Below are positions 57,399 to 64,000 of a stretch of 64,000 bases of DNA, piece after piece. Position 1 is the stretch's first letter; each line of letters starts with the position of its first letter. The translations under genes were made by a program, and so were the position numbers. The stretch comes from Aminipila sp032051575 (GTDB lineage Bacteria; Bacillota; Clostridia; Peptostreptococcales; Anaerovoracaceae). The DNA is taken from contig NZ_DAMBYD010000004.1 in NCBI RefSeq assembly GCF_032051575.1, forward strand, positions 124,001 through 188,000, written 5' to 3'. Under the pieces are notes generated by a model. That model ran no database searches. It was given only the letters and a program-made list of their open reading frames with translations, and had not been told where the DNA came from.

Positions 57399-57799
57399 AA
57401 GAATATTATATCCCTTTTCAATGCATGATTATCAGTAATATAAATCGATTTAGTATCGAAGGAGTGACTACAGCACAATATACTATTTTGGATATTTTAG
57501 ATAAGCAAGGTACGAAAACTACAAAGGAATTAACAGAAATTCGTGGAATTTCTCAAGCAGGAATGTCTAAATTGACAAAAAGGCTATTGGAGAAAAACTA
57601 TATTTCTCAGCAACGGAGAGAAACAGATCGCAGAATTTATGATATTACGCTTACTCAAAGTGGCAAGGATTTTCTTGAAAGATCAGAAAAGTTTAGAAAT
57701 ACAATTATGGATTTGATTGAAGATACTTTATCAGAAGAAGAAGTGGAGTGCTTTGTTAAGCTATGTAAAAAAATTACGGATTCATATGTAGATGAATAA
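57380..57799 (+). CDS. MarR-family regulator
   Basis: 139 aa; ATG 57380 lies inside the end of the UvrA-like gene (19-nt overlap), after GGAAGGAAGG. Winged HTH: TTAQYTILDILDKQGTKTTK, GISQAGMSKLTKRLLEKNYI, RRETDRRIYDITLTQSGKDF. Probably represses its own operon through the palindrome at 55031-55075 and responds to a drug. Confidence 0.88.
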   Translation: MAKKELEEYYIPFQCMIISNINRFSIEGVTTAQYTILDILDKQGTKTTKELTEIRGISQAGMSKLTKRLLEKNYISQQRRETDRRIYDITLTQSGKDFLERSEKFRNTIMDLIEDTLSEEEVECFVKLCKKITDSYVDE

Positions 57800-57824
57800 T
57801 ATGGCGTGAAAATAAGGAGAAAAA

Positions 57825-58343
57825 ATGAACGGATTTCTTTTGCTAATTCCATTTATACTGATAAGATTCGGCTTTTTAAGCATATTGAATAGGGAAGGGG
57901 TAAAACGCGCGGCTTTCTTCCCGCCGCTAATTGGAAAAGAAAAGATAGCGTACTGGTTTTATCAGATTTCAAGCATTCTGATCTTTGTCTATCCGTTCTT
58001 CCTGAAGATTAAGACTGGGCCATATTGGTTTTATGCGGGGTTAGCGACATATGGGTTAGGAGCGTTGCTGTGCCTTGTGTCCGTGTTAAATTTTGCAAAA
58101 CCTGCAGAGAATGGCATCAATCTTAAAGGATTATACTGGATTTCACGTAACCCAATGTATGTGGCATATTTTATTTATTTTTTAGGCTGTGTACTGCTTA
58201 CCCAGTCGCTGCCATTATTTGCAATGCTGATGGTCTTTCAAATATCAGCACATTGGATTATCCTGTCTGAAGAAAGATGGTGCATAAAGAAATTTGGGGA
58301 AGAGTACAAAGATTATATGAATAAAGTAAGACGTTATGTTTAG
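57825..58343 (+). CDS. Isoprenylcysteine-carboxyl-methyltransferase-family membrane protein
   Basis: ATG 57825 follows AATAAGGAGAAAA. 172 aa with four hydrophobic segments; WISRNPMYVAYFIYFLGCVL and RWCIKKFGEEYKDYMNKVRR are the SAM-binding landmarks of the ICMT/NnrU-like methyltransferase group. The codon use is less AT-rich than the genes before it. Could be a passenger of the resistance operon, 26 nt upstream. Confidence 0.82.
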   Translation: MNGFLLLIPFILIRFGFLSILNREGVKRAAFFPPLIGKEKIAYWFYQISSILIFVYPFFLKIKTGPYWFYAGLATYGLGALLCLVSVLNFAKPAENGINLKGLYWISRNPMYVAYFIYFLGCVLLTQSLPLFAMLMVFQISAHWIILSEERWCIKKFGEEYKDYMNKVRRYV

Positions 58344-58443
58344 GGATTCACCAGTACAATCTTTAAATGAGCAACACGGTAGCTATCAGAGAATTATAAA
58401 TTTTTCGATTTAGAAGAGTCGAAGGCAAACGGAGGGCATATGG

Positions 58444-58914
58444 ATGGAAATTAGAGAACTGTCATTGGATGAATTTAATGAAGCATTTCGCTTAGCGAGA
58501 ATGGTCTTTCAGGAATTTGAAGCACCTGATTATTCAGAGGAAGGAATACAAACTTTCTCCAACTTTTTGAACGAACCTAGCTACACCGCAATACTAAAAA
58601 TATATGGGGCCTTCGATAATAAACAACTCGTAGGGATTCTAGCTACACGTAGCGAAGGTGACCATATTGCTTTATTTTTTGTAGATGGAAAATACCATAG
58701 AAGAGGAGTTGGGAGGCAACTGTTTGAGAAAGCCTGTTTGGATAATATGTCTGGCAAAATAACCGTTAATTCTTCACCATATGCCCAAGAAATATATCGT
58801 CATTTAGGTTTTACTGAAACGGATAAAGAGCAGATAACAGATGGGCTAAGATATATACCAATGATCTGCATTTTGGAACTGCGTGATCAACATATGATAC
58901 CGCACAACAGTTAA
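58444..58914 (+). CDS. GNAT-family N-acetyltransferase
   Basis: ATG 58444 follows CGGAGGGCATATGG. 156 aa; IALFFVDGKYHRRGVGRQLF is motif A and ITVNSSPYAQEIYRHLGFTE motif B, with a conserved C-terminal IPMICIL strand. Typical length. Confidence 0.87.
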   Translation: MEIRELSLDEFNEAFRLARMVFQEFEAPDYSEEGIQTFSNFLNEPSYTAILKIYGAFDNKQLVGILATRSEGDHIALFFVDGKYHRRGVGRQLFEKACLDNMSGKITVNSSPYAQEIYRHLGFTETDKEQITDGLRYIPMICILELRDQHMIPHNS

Positions 58915-58948
58915 TAATGCTTTAGCTGTAATTAAAGGGGGAAATTAT

Positions 58949-59314
58949 TTGAAAAAAAGATTATTGATATCTATTGCTATTTTAATAGTTATCATTGTGT
59001 TAATTGTACTTACCTATATGAATTTTTTTATAATTGGGGAGCCAAGAAGTGAAGGAATATACATTGGTAATATCTCAGTGAGTGATAATTTAATTATAAT
59101 TAAAGGTGGTACAGAAAGTAGTGCAGAAGCGTATAAAGGATTTGAATATGATATAATAAACAGTAGCTTATATATCAAAATTAAGTATGTACAATTTGCT
59201 TCAAGATTTTACACAACAGGGAGCTTTACTATTAATATTAAGGATGAATTAAGCACAATAGATAAAATATATCTTACAGATGGAAGCAAGGATAAGCTTA
59301 TATGGTCAAATTGA
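58949..59314 (+). CDS. Membrane-anchored hypothetical protein (121 aa)
   Basis: TTG 58949 follows AAAGGGGGAAATTATT. One N-terminal membrane helix (LLISIAILIVIIVLIVLTYM), then an extracellular beta-rich domain (GGTESSAEAYKGFEYDIINS and following). No known motif. Confidence 0.55.
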   Translation: MKKRLLISIAILIVIIVLIVLTYMNFFIIGEPRSEGIYIGNISVSDNLIIIKGGTESSAEAYKGFEYDIINSSLYIKIKYVQFASRFYTTGSFTINIKDELSTIDKIYLTDGSKDKLIWSN

Positions 59315-59373
59315 ATCGGCTACACAACTTTACAGTAAAATAAAATTTGAATTTTGAATTGGAGGAAAAGAAA

Positions 59374-59661
59374 ATGTTTATAGTGAATTTAACGTATATA
59401 AAGCCATTGGAAGAGGTTAAAAAGTATTTGGATGAGCATATCACTTTCTTAAATAAATACTATGAAAGTAATAATTTTATCTGCTCAGGGCCAAAAAACC
59501 CTAGAACTGGCGGGGTGATTATATGCAACGCAAAAAATATGGAAGATGTAAACGAAATCATTAGTGAAGATCCATTTAATACAAATGGAATTGCAAATTA
59601 TGATATATTGGAATTTCACCTTACAAATTATGCAGAAGATTTCAAGGCATTTGTTGAGTAA
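59374..59661 (+). CDS. YciI-like protein
   Basis: ATG 59374 follows ATTGGAGGAAAAGAAA; the frame is open to 59347. 95 aa; MFIVNLTYIKPLEEVKKYLD, HITFLNKYYESNNFICSGPK and ISEDPFNTNGIANYDILEFH are the YciI pattern (a ferredoxin-like fold with a conserved His-Asp pair). Function mostly unknown. Confidence 0.82.
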   Translation: MFIVNLTYIKPLEEVKKYLDEHITFLNKYYESNNFICSGPKNPRTGGVIICNAKNMEDVNEIISEDPFNTNGIANYDILEFHLTNYAEDFKAFVE

Positions 59662-59784
59662 GTTTTCAATTTGCAGAGTATTCTAATAATGTAATCTTCT
59701 AGTTTTTTCAGAAGATGGAGAAAAGAAAATTGGTTGTATAATTAGTATGATGTCCAATAAATAACTCATACTTATCATATTGAA

Positions 59785-59829
59785 ATATCAACAGATTCCA
59801 AATAGATTAGGTCTGTTGATATTTTTTTT
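59785..59829 (+). terminator. Terminator after the YciI-like gene
   Basis: 11-bp perfect stem ATATCAACAGA/TCTGTTGATAT with a 16-nt loop and TTTTTTT. Confidence 0.85.
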
Positions 59830-59938
59830 AGAGAACATTAATCAACGTATAAATTTTATAAATAAGGTAACCGCGTGCTTTACTTTGGATAAAATGAATA
59901 TCGAAGTTTGACAATTAATTAGTATTGTGATAGATTAT

Positions 59939-59963
59939 AACCATACAGTTAAACCAAATGGTT
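59939..59963. promoter_or_regulatory. Candidate TetR operator
   Basis: AACCAAATGGTT (59952-59963) is a near-palindrome, and a further AACCAT lies at 59939. It is 30 bp before the TetR start. Likely autoregulation site. Confidence 0.5.
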
Positions 59964-59992
59964 GAAAATAATTAGGACGGTGATAAATCAAG

Positions 59993-60607
59993 ATGAACGA
60001 AAAAGAAGTAAAGAAAGATATATTAAACGCAGCTACAAATGTGTTTATTAATAAAGGTAAGAGCGGAGCTAGAATGCAGGAAATTGCCGACGAAGCGGGA
60101 GTCAACAAAATGCTTCTTCATTATTACTTTAAAAGCAAAGACGTATTGTTTCATGAAGTTCTGAAAAACACTTTGACAGAGCTTTATTATTCTGTTTTTA
60201 AAATAATCCTTAAAGAAAAGAGCTTTAAAGACAACCTTGCTGTATTTATTGATAAGCATTTTGAATTTTTATATGAAAAAAGAAATATTCTAGGCTTTAT
60301 TTCATGGGAATTTCGAAACAGTGAAAAAGAAATGAAGGAAATGCTAACAAGTGTATTTGAGAAAATTGGGGATGGTCCTATGAATGTTTTTGGGGATAAG
60401 CTGCAGGAGGCCACGAAGAATGGAGAAATAAGGCAAATCAATGTAAAAGATTTCATATTAAACCTTTATAGTTTGAATGCGTTTTTCTTTATTGCTCTTC
60501 CTTTTATTCGATTATGTGAAAATACTGATGAAAAGGATTTACAGGAATTATTTGAAAATAGAAAAAAAGAGATATTTCGCTTACTTTGGAATGATATCAA
60601 AGCTTAA
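59993..60607 (+). CDS. TetR-family regulator
   Basis: ATG 59993 follows TAGGACGGTGATAAATCAAG. 204 aa; N-terminal HTH ILNAATNVFINKGKSGARMQ, EIADEAGVNKMLLHYYFKSK. The C-terminal ligand domain is helical and not assigned. The flavodoxin-fold gene 42 nt downstream is the likely regulated partner. Confidence 0.88.
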   Translation: MNEKEVKKDILNAATNVFINKGKSGARMQEIADEAGVNKMLLHYYFKSKDVLFHEVLKNTLTELYYSVFKIILKEKSFKDNLAVFIDKHFEFLYEKRNILGFISWEFRNSEKEMKEMLTSVFEKIGDGPMNVFGDKLQEATKNGEIRQINVKDFILNLYSLNAFFFIALPFIRLCENTDEKDLQELFENRKKEIFRLLWNDIKA

Positions 60608-60649
60608 GTATTACAAATTCAAAAAATGTTCGAATTAAGGAGGGAGATT

Positions 60650-61432
60650 ATGAAGATATTAGCTATAAATTCAAGCTTTAGGGGTGCAAAAGGATTTTCA
60701 CATTTTTTAATTACTAAAATATTTGAAGGTGCTAAGCAACAAGGGGCAGAATGTGAGGTCATCAATCTTTCAGAATTCAAAATGAATCATTGTATTGACT
60801 GCCAGACCTGTCAGCAACCGGAGCACTATCTAAAATGTGTTTTTGATGATAAAGATGATATTACAATGATTTTCAATAAAATGAGAGAAGCAGACATTAT
60901 CATATATTCAACGCCTGTATATGTTTTTGAAATGTCTAGTTTATTGAAAACGCTATTTGAGAGAAATTACAGTACTGCAAAAATCGCAGAATTCAATTTA
61001 ACAAAAAGCGGACTGTTTTTTCATCATGTAGATAAGAATATTTGCCAGAAACCTTTTGTTACACTTGTAGTTTGTGACAATTTAGAAAATGAAACACCCA
61101 AAAATATAATTTCTTTTTTTAAAACTTATGCAAAATTCATGGATGCTGAAATCGCAGGTATGCTTGTTCGGAAATCAGCAGGAATGTTTGGGTTCAATTG
61201 TAAAGAAGAAAATAAAAACCCTGTCGTTTTAAGTGTATATGATTCATACATACAAGCGGGTCGAGAACTTGCTATTTCAGGAAAAATAAGTAAGCAAACG
61301 CAGAAAAAAACTAACCAACCAATGATTAGAATACCTTTCTTTGTGAAGATTATGTTGAAACTTGGTTTTGGAAGGAAAAAGGTTCTGGAAGCACATAATA
61401 ATATGATGCAAGTTATTATTCAAAGATCTTAG
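60650..61432 (+). CDS. NAD(P)H-dependent flavodoxin-fold oxidoreductase
   Basis: ATG 60650 follows AAGGAGGGAGATT. 260 aa. MKILAINSSFRGAKGFSHFL is the FMN-binding start, CIDCQTCQQPEHYLKCVF a cysteine motif of this iron-sulfur-flavoprotein-like group, and ADIIIYSTPVYVFEMSSLLK the second FMN contact. The C-terminal ~70 residues are a further basic helical part. Probably reduces quinones or nitro compounds, under TetR control. Confidence 0.85.
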   Translation: MKILAINSSFRGAKGFSHFLITKIFEGAKQQGAECEVINLSEFKMNHCIDCQTCQQPEHYLKCVFDDKDDITMIFNKMREADIIIYSTPVYVFEMSSLLKTLFERNYSTAKIAEFNLTKSGLFFHHVDKNICQKPFVTLVVCDNLENETPKNIISFFKTYAKFMDAEIAGMLVRKSAGMFGFNCKEENKNPVVLSVYDSYIQAGRELAISGKISKQTQKKTNQPMIRIPFFVKIMLKLGFGRKKVLEAHNNMMQVIIQRS

Positions 61433-61714
61433 ATTATTAATGAAAGATTGACTTCTTGTTGTGGAGTAATAGATATGCATTGTTTTAGCCATAGATTTGT
61501 TTCCAGAACAAAACTTAGAGGTAGTTTGTTTGTTGGAGAAGATGTCTTCCTCTATTTTTGTTGTTACTCATTAAATTATGTGATAATATAAAAGAACAAA
61601 CGTTTAAATTAGTAATATATTTGAATAAAGACATTAAGACGAAAGAAATTATATTCTCTGTTAAATGAAAAGTAACCACTAAACTTAAATAATTATCGCA
61701 GAAAGAATTCTGTA
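61433..61714. other. Intergenic region before the last repeats
   Basis: AT-rich, no supported gene. GAAGATGTCTTC (61539-61550) is a short palindrome. Nothing else stands out. Confidence 0.35.
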
Positions 61715-61759
61715 CTTCCCATTATGTTTAGACAGTGAATTGCGCAGTACATAGATAAC
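61715..61759 (+). repeat. Full-length cassette repeat (45 bp)
   Basis: Perfect core CTTCCCATTATGTTTA, then TACATAGATAAC at the distance seen at 45116 and 50463, though the middle differs. Marks the return of the array after ~8.5 kb. Confidence 0.75.
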
Positions 61760-61839
61760 ACGCACTTCGTTTATTATTACTAAAAATAGATGATAGACAA
61801 AAGTGAGTTGCAAGTATTTTATATCATAGGAGGTAAAGA

Positions 61840-62145
61840 ATGAAAATCAGAACAAAGCGAATCCTTATGCTGTTGCTTTTGTTTGCGAGCGTTATTTGGG
61901 ATTGTTTGTGCGTATTGAATGTATTGCCACTGGGTCTTTTTACTGTTTCAGTCGTAGCAGTCGGGGGCTATTCATTTATGGTAATCTTCGTGCCCTTGTT
62001 TTTTCCTAACAGCGCTCAGGCAAGGGAAAATTCAACATACATACATGACCTCACAAAACGAGAAAGACAAATGTCGGGCGCGACGATTGGTCTTGCATTC
62101 GCATGGATTGTAACATTAATTGCCTGCATTGTGTACCCACTTTAA
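61840..62145 (+). CDS. Membrane protein (101 aa)
   Basis: ATG 61840 follows ATAGGAGGTAAAGA. Three hydrophobic segments (about residues 8-24, 30-53 and 80-98) and a polar loop THDLTKRERQMSGA-like. No family motif. A single-gene cassette between two repeats. Confidence 0.6.
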   Translation: MKIRTKRILMLLLLFASVIWDCLCVLNVLPLGLFTVSVVAVGGYSFMVIFVPLFFPNSAQARENSTYIHDLTKRERQMSGATIGLAFAWIVTLIACIVYPL

Positions 62146-62190
62146 GTGTTAGATTATGAGAAAACTTAGAAGCTAGGGGACAAATGTGAG

Positions 62191-62206
62191 CGTTACATTA
62201 TGTTTA
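62191..62206 (+). repeat. Cassette repeat core (diverged)
   Basis: CGTTACATTATGTTTA, keeping CATTATGTTTA. Last copy in the window. Confidence 0.55.
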
Positions 62207-62288
62207 AGACGTATAAAACTTTGAGATTATCAAATTGTATATTTATACCCTTACACTATAGTTTATATTATAATTAAGAGGTGATTAA

Positions 62289-62810
62289 ATGAACTTAAAA
62301 AAACTTTTTAAAAATCAGGATACAATAATAGCGATTCTATTAATTGCTATTATTATTATCAGTGCTTTATTTATTCAATATTACATACATGTTAATTATG
62401 TTATAAATCATAACATTTATACAAATTTAATAATTAATGAACATGCCTTAAACGAAATAAATGATAAATTGATAAATTGTAAAAATAAAGACGAACTTAA
62501 TGAGGTATTTCAAGACAATAGATATTATTTAGTTATGAATGCTTCAAATACAAAAAAATATCAGCATATAAGTAAAAGGTTTCAATATATTGATATTCAT
62601 GAATTAGAATTATATATACAAGCACTAACAGCGACAGAATTATCTGATGAAGAATTTCAATTTCATAAAAATAACATACAGAACATTTGTAATTTATGGT
62701 CACATTTAACAATAGATGATGATTGGTTTAAAGCAAATTCGAATTTAAAAGAAGTTTTAAAAGAAACAAATAATCTTTCAAAAAAAGGTTATGAAAGACT
62801 ATGGATGTAA
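62289..62810 (+). CDS. Membrane-anchored protein, paralogue of the gene at 36599
   Basis: ATG 62289 follows AAGAGGTGATTAA. 173 aa with an N-terminal membrane helix (IIAILLIAIIIISALFIQYY) and a soluble helical domain similar to the protein at 36599-37123 (RFQYIDIHELELYIQAL; EEFQFHKNNIQNICNLW). The family is unknown. It is the last gene behind a repeat, whereas its paralogue lies just before the first one. Confidence 0.65.
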   Translation: MNLKKLFKNQDTIIAILLIAIIIISALFIQYYIHVNYVINHNIYTNLIINEHALNEINDKLINCKNKDELNEVFQDNRYYLVMNASNTKKYQHISKRFQYIDIHELELYIQALTATELSDEEFQFHKNNIQNICNLWSHLTIDDDWFKANSNLKEVLKETNNLSKKGYERLWM

Positions 62811-62914
62811 TAAAAAACAGTCTTAGTTAGTTGAATTATGGTATCCAATTATTTATATAATTTGGCGGTAGAACAGACAAAATTTATTACACATAACAAA
62901 GGAGAATAATCAAA

Positions 62915-63676
62915 ATGGAAAACTGGTTTACACTCGATCGAATTGATGTAGATACTCACATTATTAGCGAATATCGCCATTGGGAAGAAACGCACTGCTA
63001 CTTGCTTGAAGGTAGGGAGCGGTGTTTGCTCATTGACACAGGACTGGGCATATGCAATATTGCTGAAGAAGTGAAGAAACTGACGGACAAGCCGGTGGCT
63101 GCCGTGGCGACACATATTCATTGGGATCATATTGGCGGGCACGAATACTACCCAGAGTTTTATGCCCATGAGGCGGAATTAAACTGGCTGAACGGTGAGT
63201 TTCCCCTGTCGATGGATACTATCCGGGGTATGGTTATAGACCGTTGCGATTTGCCGGAGGGTTATGACGTCAACAATTATAAGTTCTTTCAGGGAACACC
63301 GACGCGGGTACTACACGATGGCGACACCATCAATCTGGGCGGACGCGTAATCACTGCACTGCAAACACCGGGACACTCTCCGGGGCATCTATGTTTTTGG
63401 GAACCGCAACGAGGATACTTATTTACCGGCGATCTTGTCTACAAGGACACGCTGTTTGCGTACTACCCTTCAACCGACCCTCAGGCATATCTTACGTCTC
63501 TTGAGAAAATTGCATCGCTGCCCGTGAAAGGAGTATTTCCAGCTCATCACAGCTTGGACATTCAGCCGGAAATTCTGATCCGCATGCGAGACGCTTTTCG
63601 ACAATTGAACGTTGATGGTAGATTACATCACGGTAGCGGTACTTTTAATTATGGCGATTGGGCGGTCTGGCTGTGA
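62915..63676 (+). CDS. Metallo-beta-lactamase-fold hydrolase
   Basis: ATG 62915 follows AAAGGAGAATAATCAAA. 253 aa with canonical metal ligands: VATHIHWDHIGGHEYY (HxHxDH), LQTPGHSPGHLCFW, YLFTGDLVYKDT and VFPAHHS. Noticeably richer in G and C than its surroundings, so probably a separate arrival. Substrate not given by the sequence. Confidence 0.87.
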   Translation: MENWFTLDRIDVDTHIISEYRHWEETHCYLLEGRERCLLIDTGLGICNIAEEVKKLTDKPVAAVATHIHWDHIGGHEYYPEFYAHEAELNWLNGEFPLSMDTIRGMVIDRCDLPEGYDVNNYKFFQGTPTRVLHDGDTINLGGRVITALQTPGHSPGHLCFWEPQRGYLFTGDLVYKDTLFAYYPSTDPQAYLTSLEKIASLPVKGVFPAHHSLDIQPEILIRMRDAFRQLNVDGRLHHGSGTFNYGDWAVWL

Positions 63677-63769
63677 TGATAGAAATTCCACATGTTAAAA
63701 TGCATTGCTTGTGCAACGATAGAACATATGATAATTATTAGGCACAAAAGTAAATGGAGGTGCTTAAAC

Positions 63770-64000
63770 ATGTTCGGTGAAAATTTAAAAACAATTAGAA
63801 ACCAAAAAGGAATGTCACAGGAAACTCTGGCACAGCAATTAAATGTTGTACGCCAGACAATATCAAAATGGGAAAAAGGTTTATCCGTTCCAGATGCTGA
63901 AATGCTTACGCGTATTTCTGATTTATTTGAAATACCAGTAAGTCAGCTATTAGGTGTAAAGATTGAAGCTGAAAAGAATACAAATGAGGTGGCTGCACAA
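63770..64000 (+). CDS. Xre-family regulator (3' end outside the window)
   Basis: ATG 63770 follows AATGGAGGTGCTTAAAC; 77 codons are seen and the frame is open at the right edge. HTH: LKTIRNQKGMSQETLAQQLN, VVRQTISKWEKGLSVPDAEM, then DLFEIPVSQLLGVKIE. The C-terminal part, often membrane-bound in this group, is not visible. Confidence 0.85.
   Translation, partial: MFGENLKTIRNQKGMSQETLAQQLNVVRQTISKWEKGLSVPDAEMLTRISDLFEIPVSQLLGVKIEAEKNTNEVAAQ

Larger units (their letters stand above)
37551..62206 (+). other. Integron-like array of small gene cassettes separated by a repeat
   Basis: Umbrella for repeat copies at 37551, 39039, 39468 (degenerate), 41357, 42156, 43705, 44008, 44565, 45116, 45625, 46187, 47752, 49664 (degenerate), 49973, 50463, 51356, 51940, 53203, 61715 and 62191, all in the same orientation. 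The core is CTTCCCATTATGTTTA; the best copies extend to 44-45 bp with TGGACTAGTC and ACATAGATAAC. Each separates units of one to four unrelated small genes, all on the + strand. Between 53.2 and 61.7 kb the repeat is absent. No recombinase gene lies within the window. Confidence 0.7.

Noticed and set aside
37551..62206. CRISPR array
   Set aside because: The repeats are separated by whole genes of variable length, not by short unique spacers, and there are no cas genes.
37551..62206. The cassette repeat as a simple promoter
   Set aside because: The core lacks a -35/-10 pair at normal spacing, lies 35-100 bp before the starts and continues into a dyad. A promoter within it remains possible but would not explain the shared gene tails.
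62825..62870. Further copy of the cassette repeat (TCCAATTATTTATATAA)
   Set aside because: It shares the general pattern but differs at several core positions; AT-rich DNA gives such matches by chance.

Overview
The window reads as low-GC, AT-rich DNA of a clostridial Firmicute. The evidence is strong AGGAGG-type ribosome-binding sites, SLH and copper-amine-oxidase-type stalk domains on secreted proteins, Hol_Tox-like type I toxins, and small gene families typical of Clostridia (CXXC-20-CXXC, DUF3885, DUF5412, DKNYY, CPCC). I cannot fix the genus. No rRNA, tRNA or CRISPR array was found. Nearly everything lies on the + strand.

Region 1 (1-5.2 kb) is a Tad/type II-secretion-like pilus locus: a TadA/CpaF-type ATPase, TadB- and TadC-like membrane proteins, two tiny membrane peptides and pilin-like or TadE-like proteins. 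It looks decayed. The TadB-like gene has an in-frame TAA, a pilin-like gene has an in-frame TAG, a duplicated tail follows the last pilin-like gene, and the ATPase P-loop is non-canonical. Region 2 (5.2-9.1 kb) is a cluster of par/Fst-like type I toxin-antitoxin modules: two intact and three decayed. Among them lie a CXXC-20-CXXC pair, an orphan YefM-like antitoxin and an SLH protein. Region 3 (9.1-16.6 kb) has a 2066-residue secreted protein and a plasmid/ICE-type replication initiator followed by iteron-like dyads. Region 4 (16.7-22.7 kb) is scrambled accessory DNA: a compact structured-RNA candidate, a small membrane-peptide/HTH operon, an IS110 remnant whose left end could encode a bridge RNA, duplicated amidoligase debris, a possible secreted-peptide/immunity pair and a RelBE-like module.

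Region 5 (22.7-37 kb) carries a 13-repeat secreted sensor-like protein, a Y-family polymerase, an ABC-2 exporter operon under an ArsR-like regulator with two matching palindromic operators, a pirin/flavin reductase pair, a serine-hydrolase-fold lipoprotein that lacks the catalytic serine, a TPR-Arr fusion, an AAA+ ATPase and a DUF3990/DUF3791 ADP-ribosyltransferase-type module.

Region 6 (37.5-53.2 kb, resuming at 61.7-62.2 kb) is the most unusual part. About 20 short cassettes, all on the + strand and carrying 1-4 small genes each, are separated by a recurring repeat with core CTTCCCATTATGTTTA. The best copies are 44-45 bp long and contain a dyad. Gene tails together with the repeat recur at distant places, and one gene is truncated just after a repeat. 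This looks like an integron-like gene-cassette array without an integrase in view. The repeat core resembles the XerD half of dif sites. Cargo includes SUKH, VOC, GNAT, MBL-fold, prolyl-tRNA-deacylase-like, CPCC, DUF1801, DUF3885 and DUF5412 proteins.

Region 7 (53.4-61.4 kb) interrupts the repeats with resistance and stress genes: a short UvrA-like ABC protein plus MarR, an isoprenylcysteine-methyltransferase-like protein, GNAT, YciI, and TetR plus a flavodoxin-fold reductase. The window ends with a metallo-hydrolase and a truncated HTH regulator gene.
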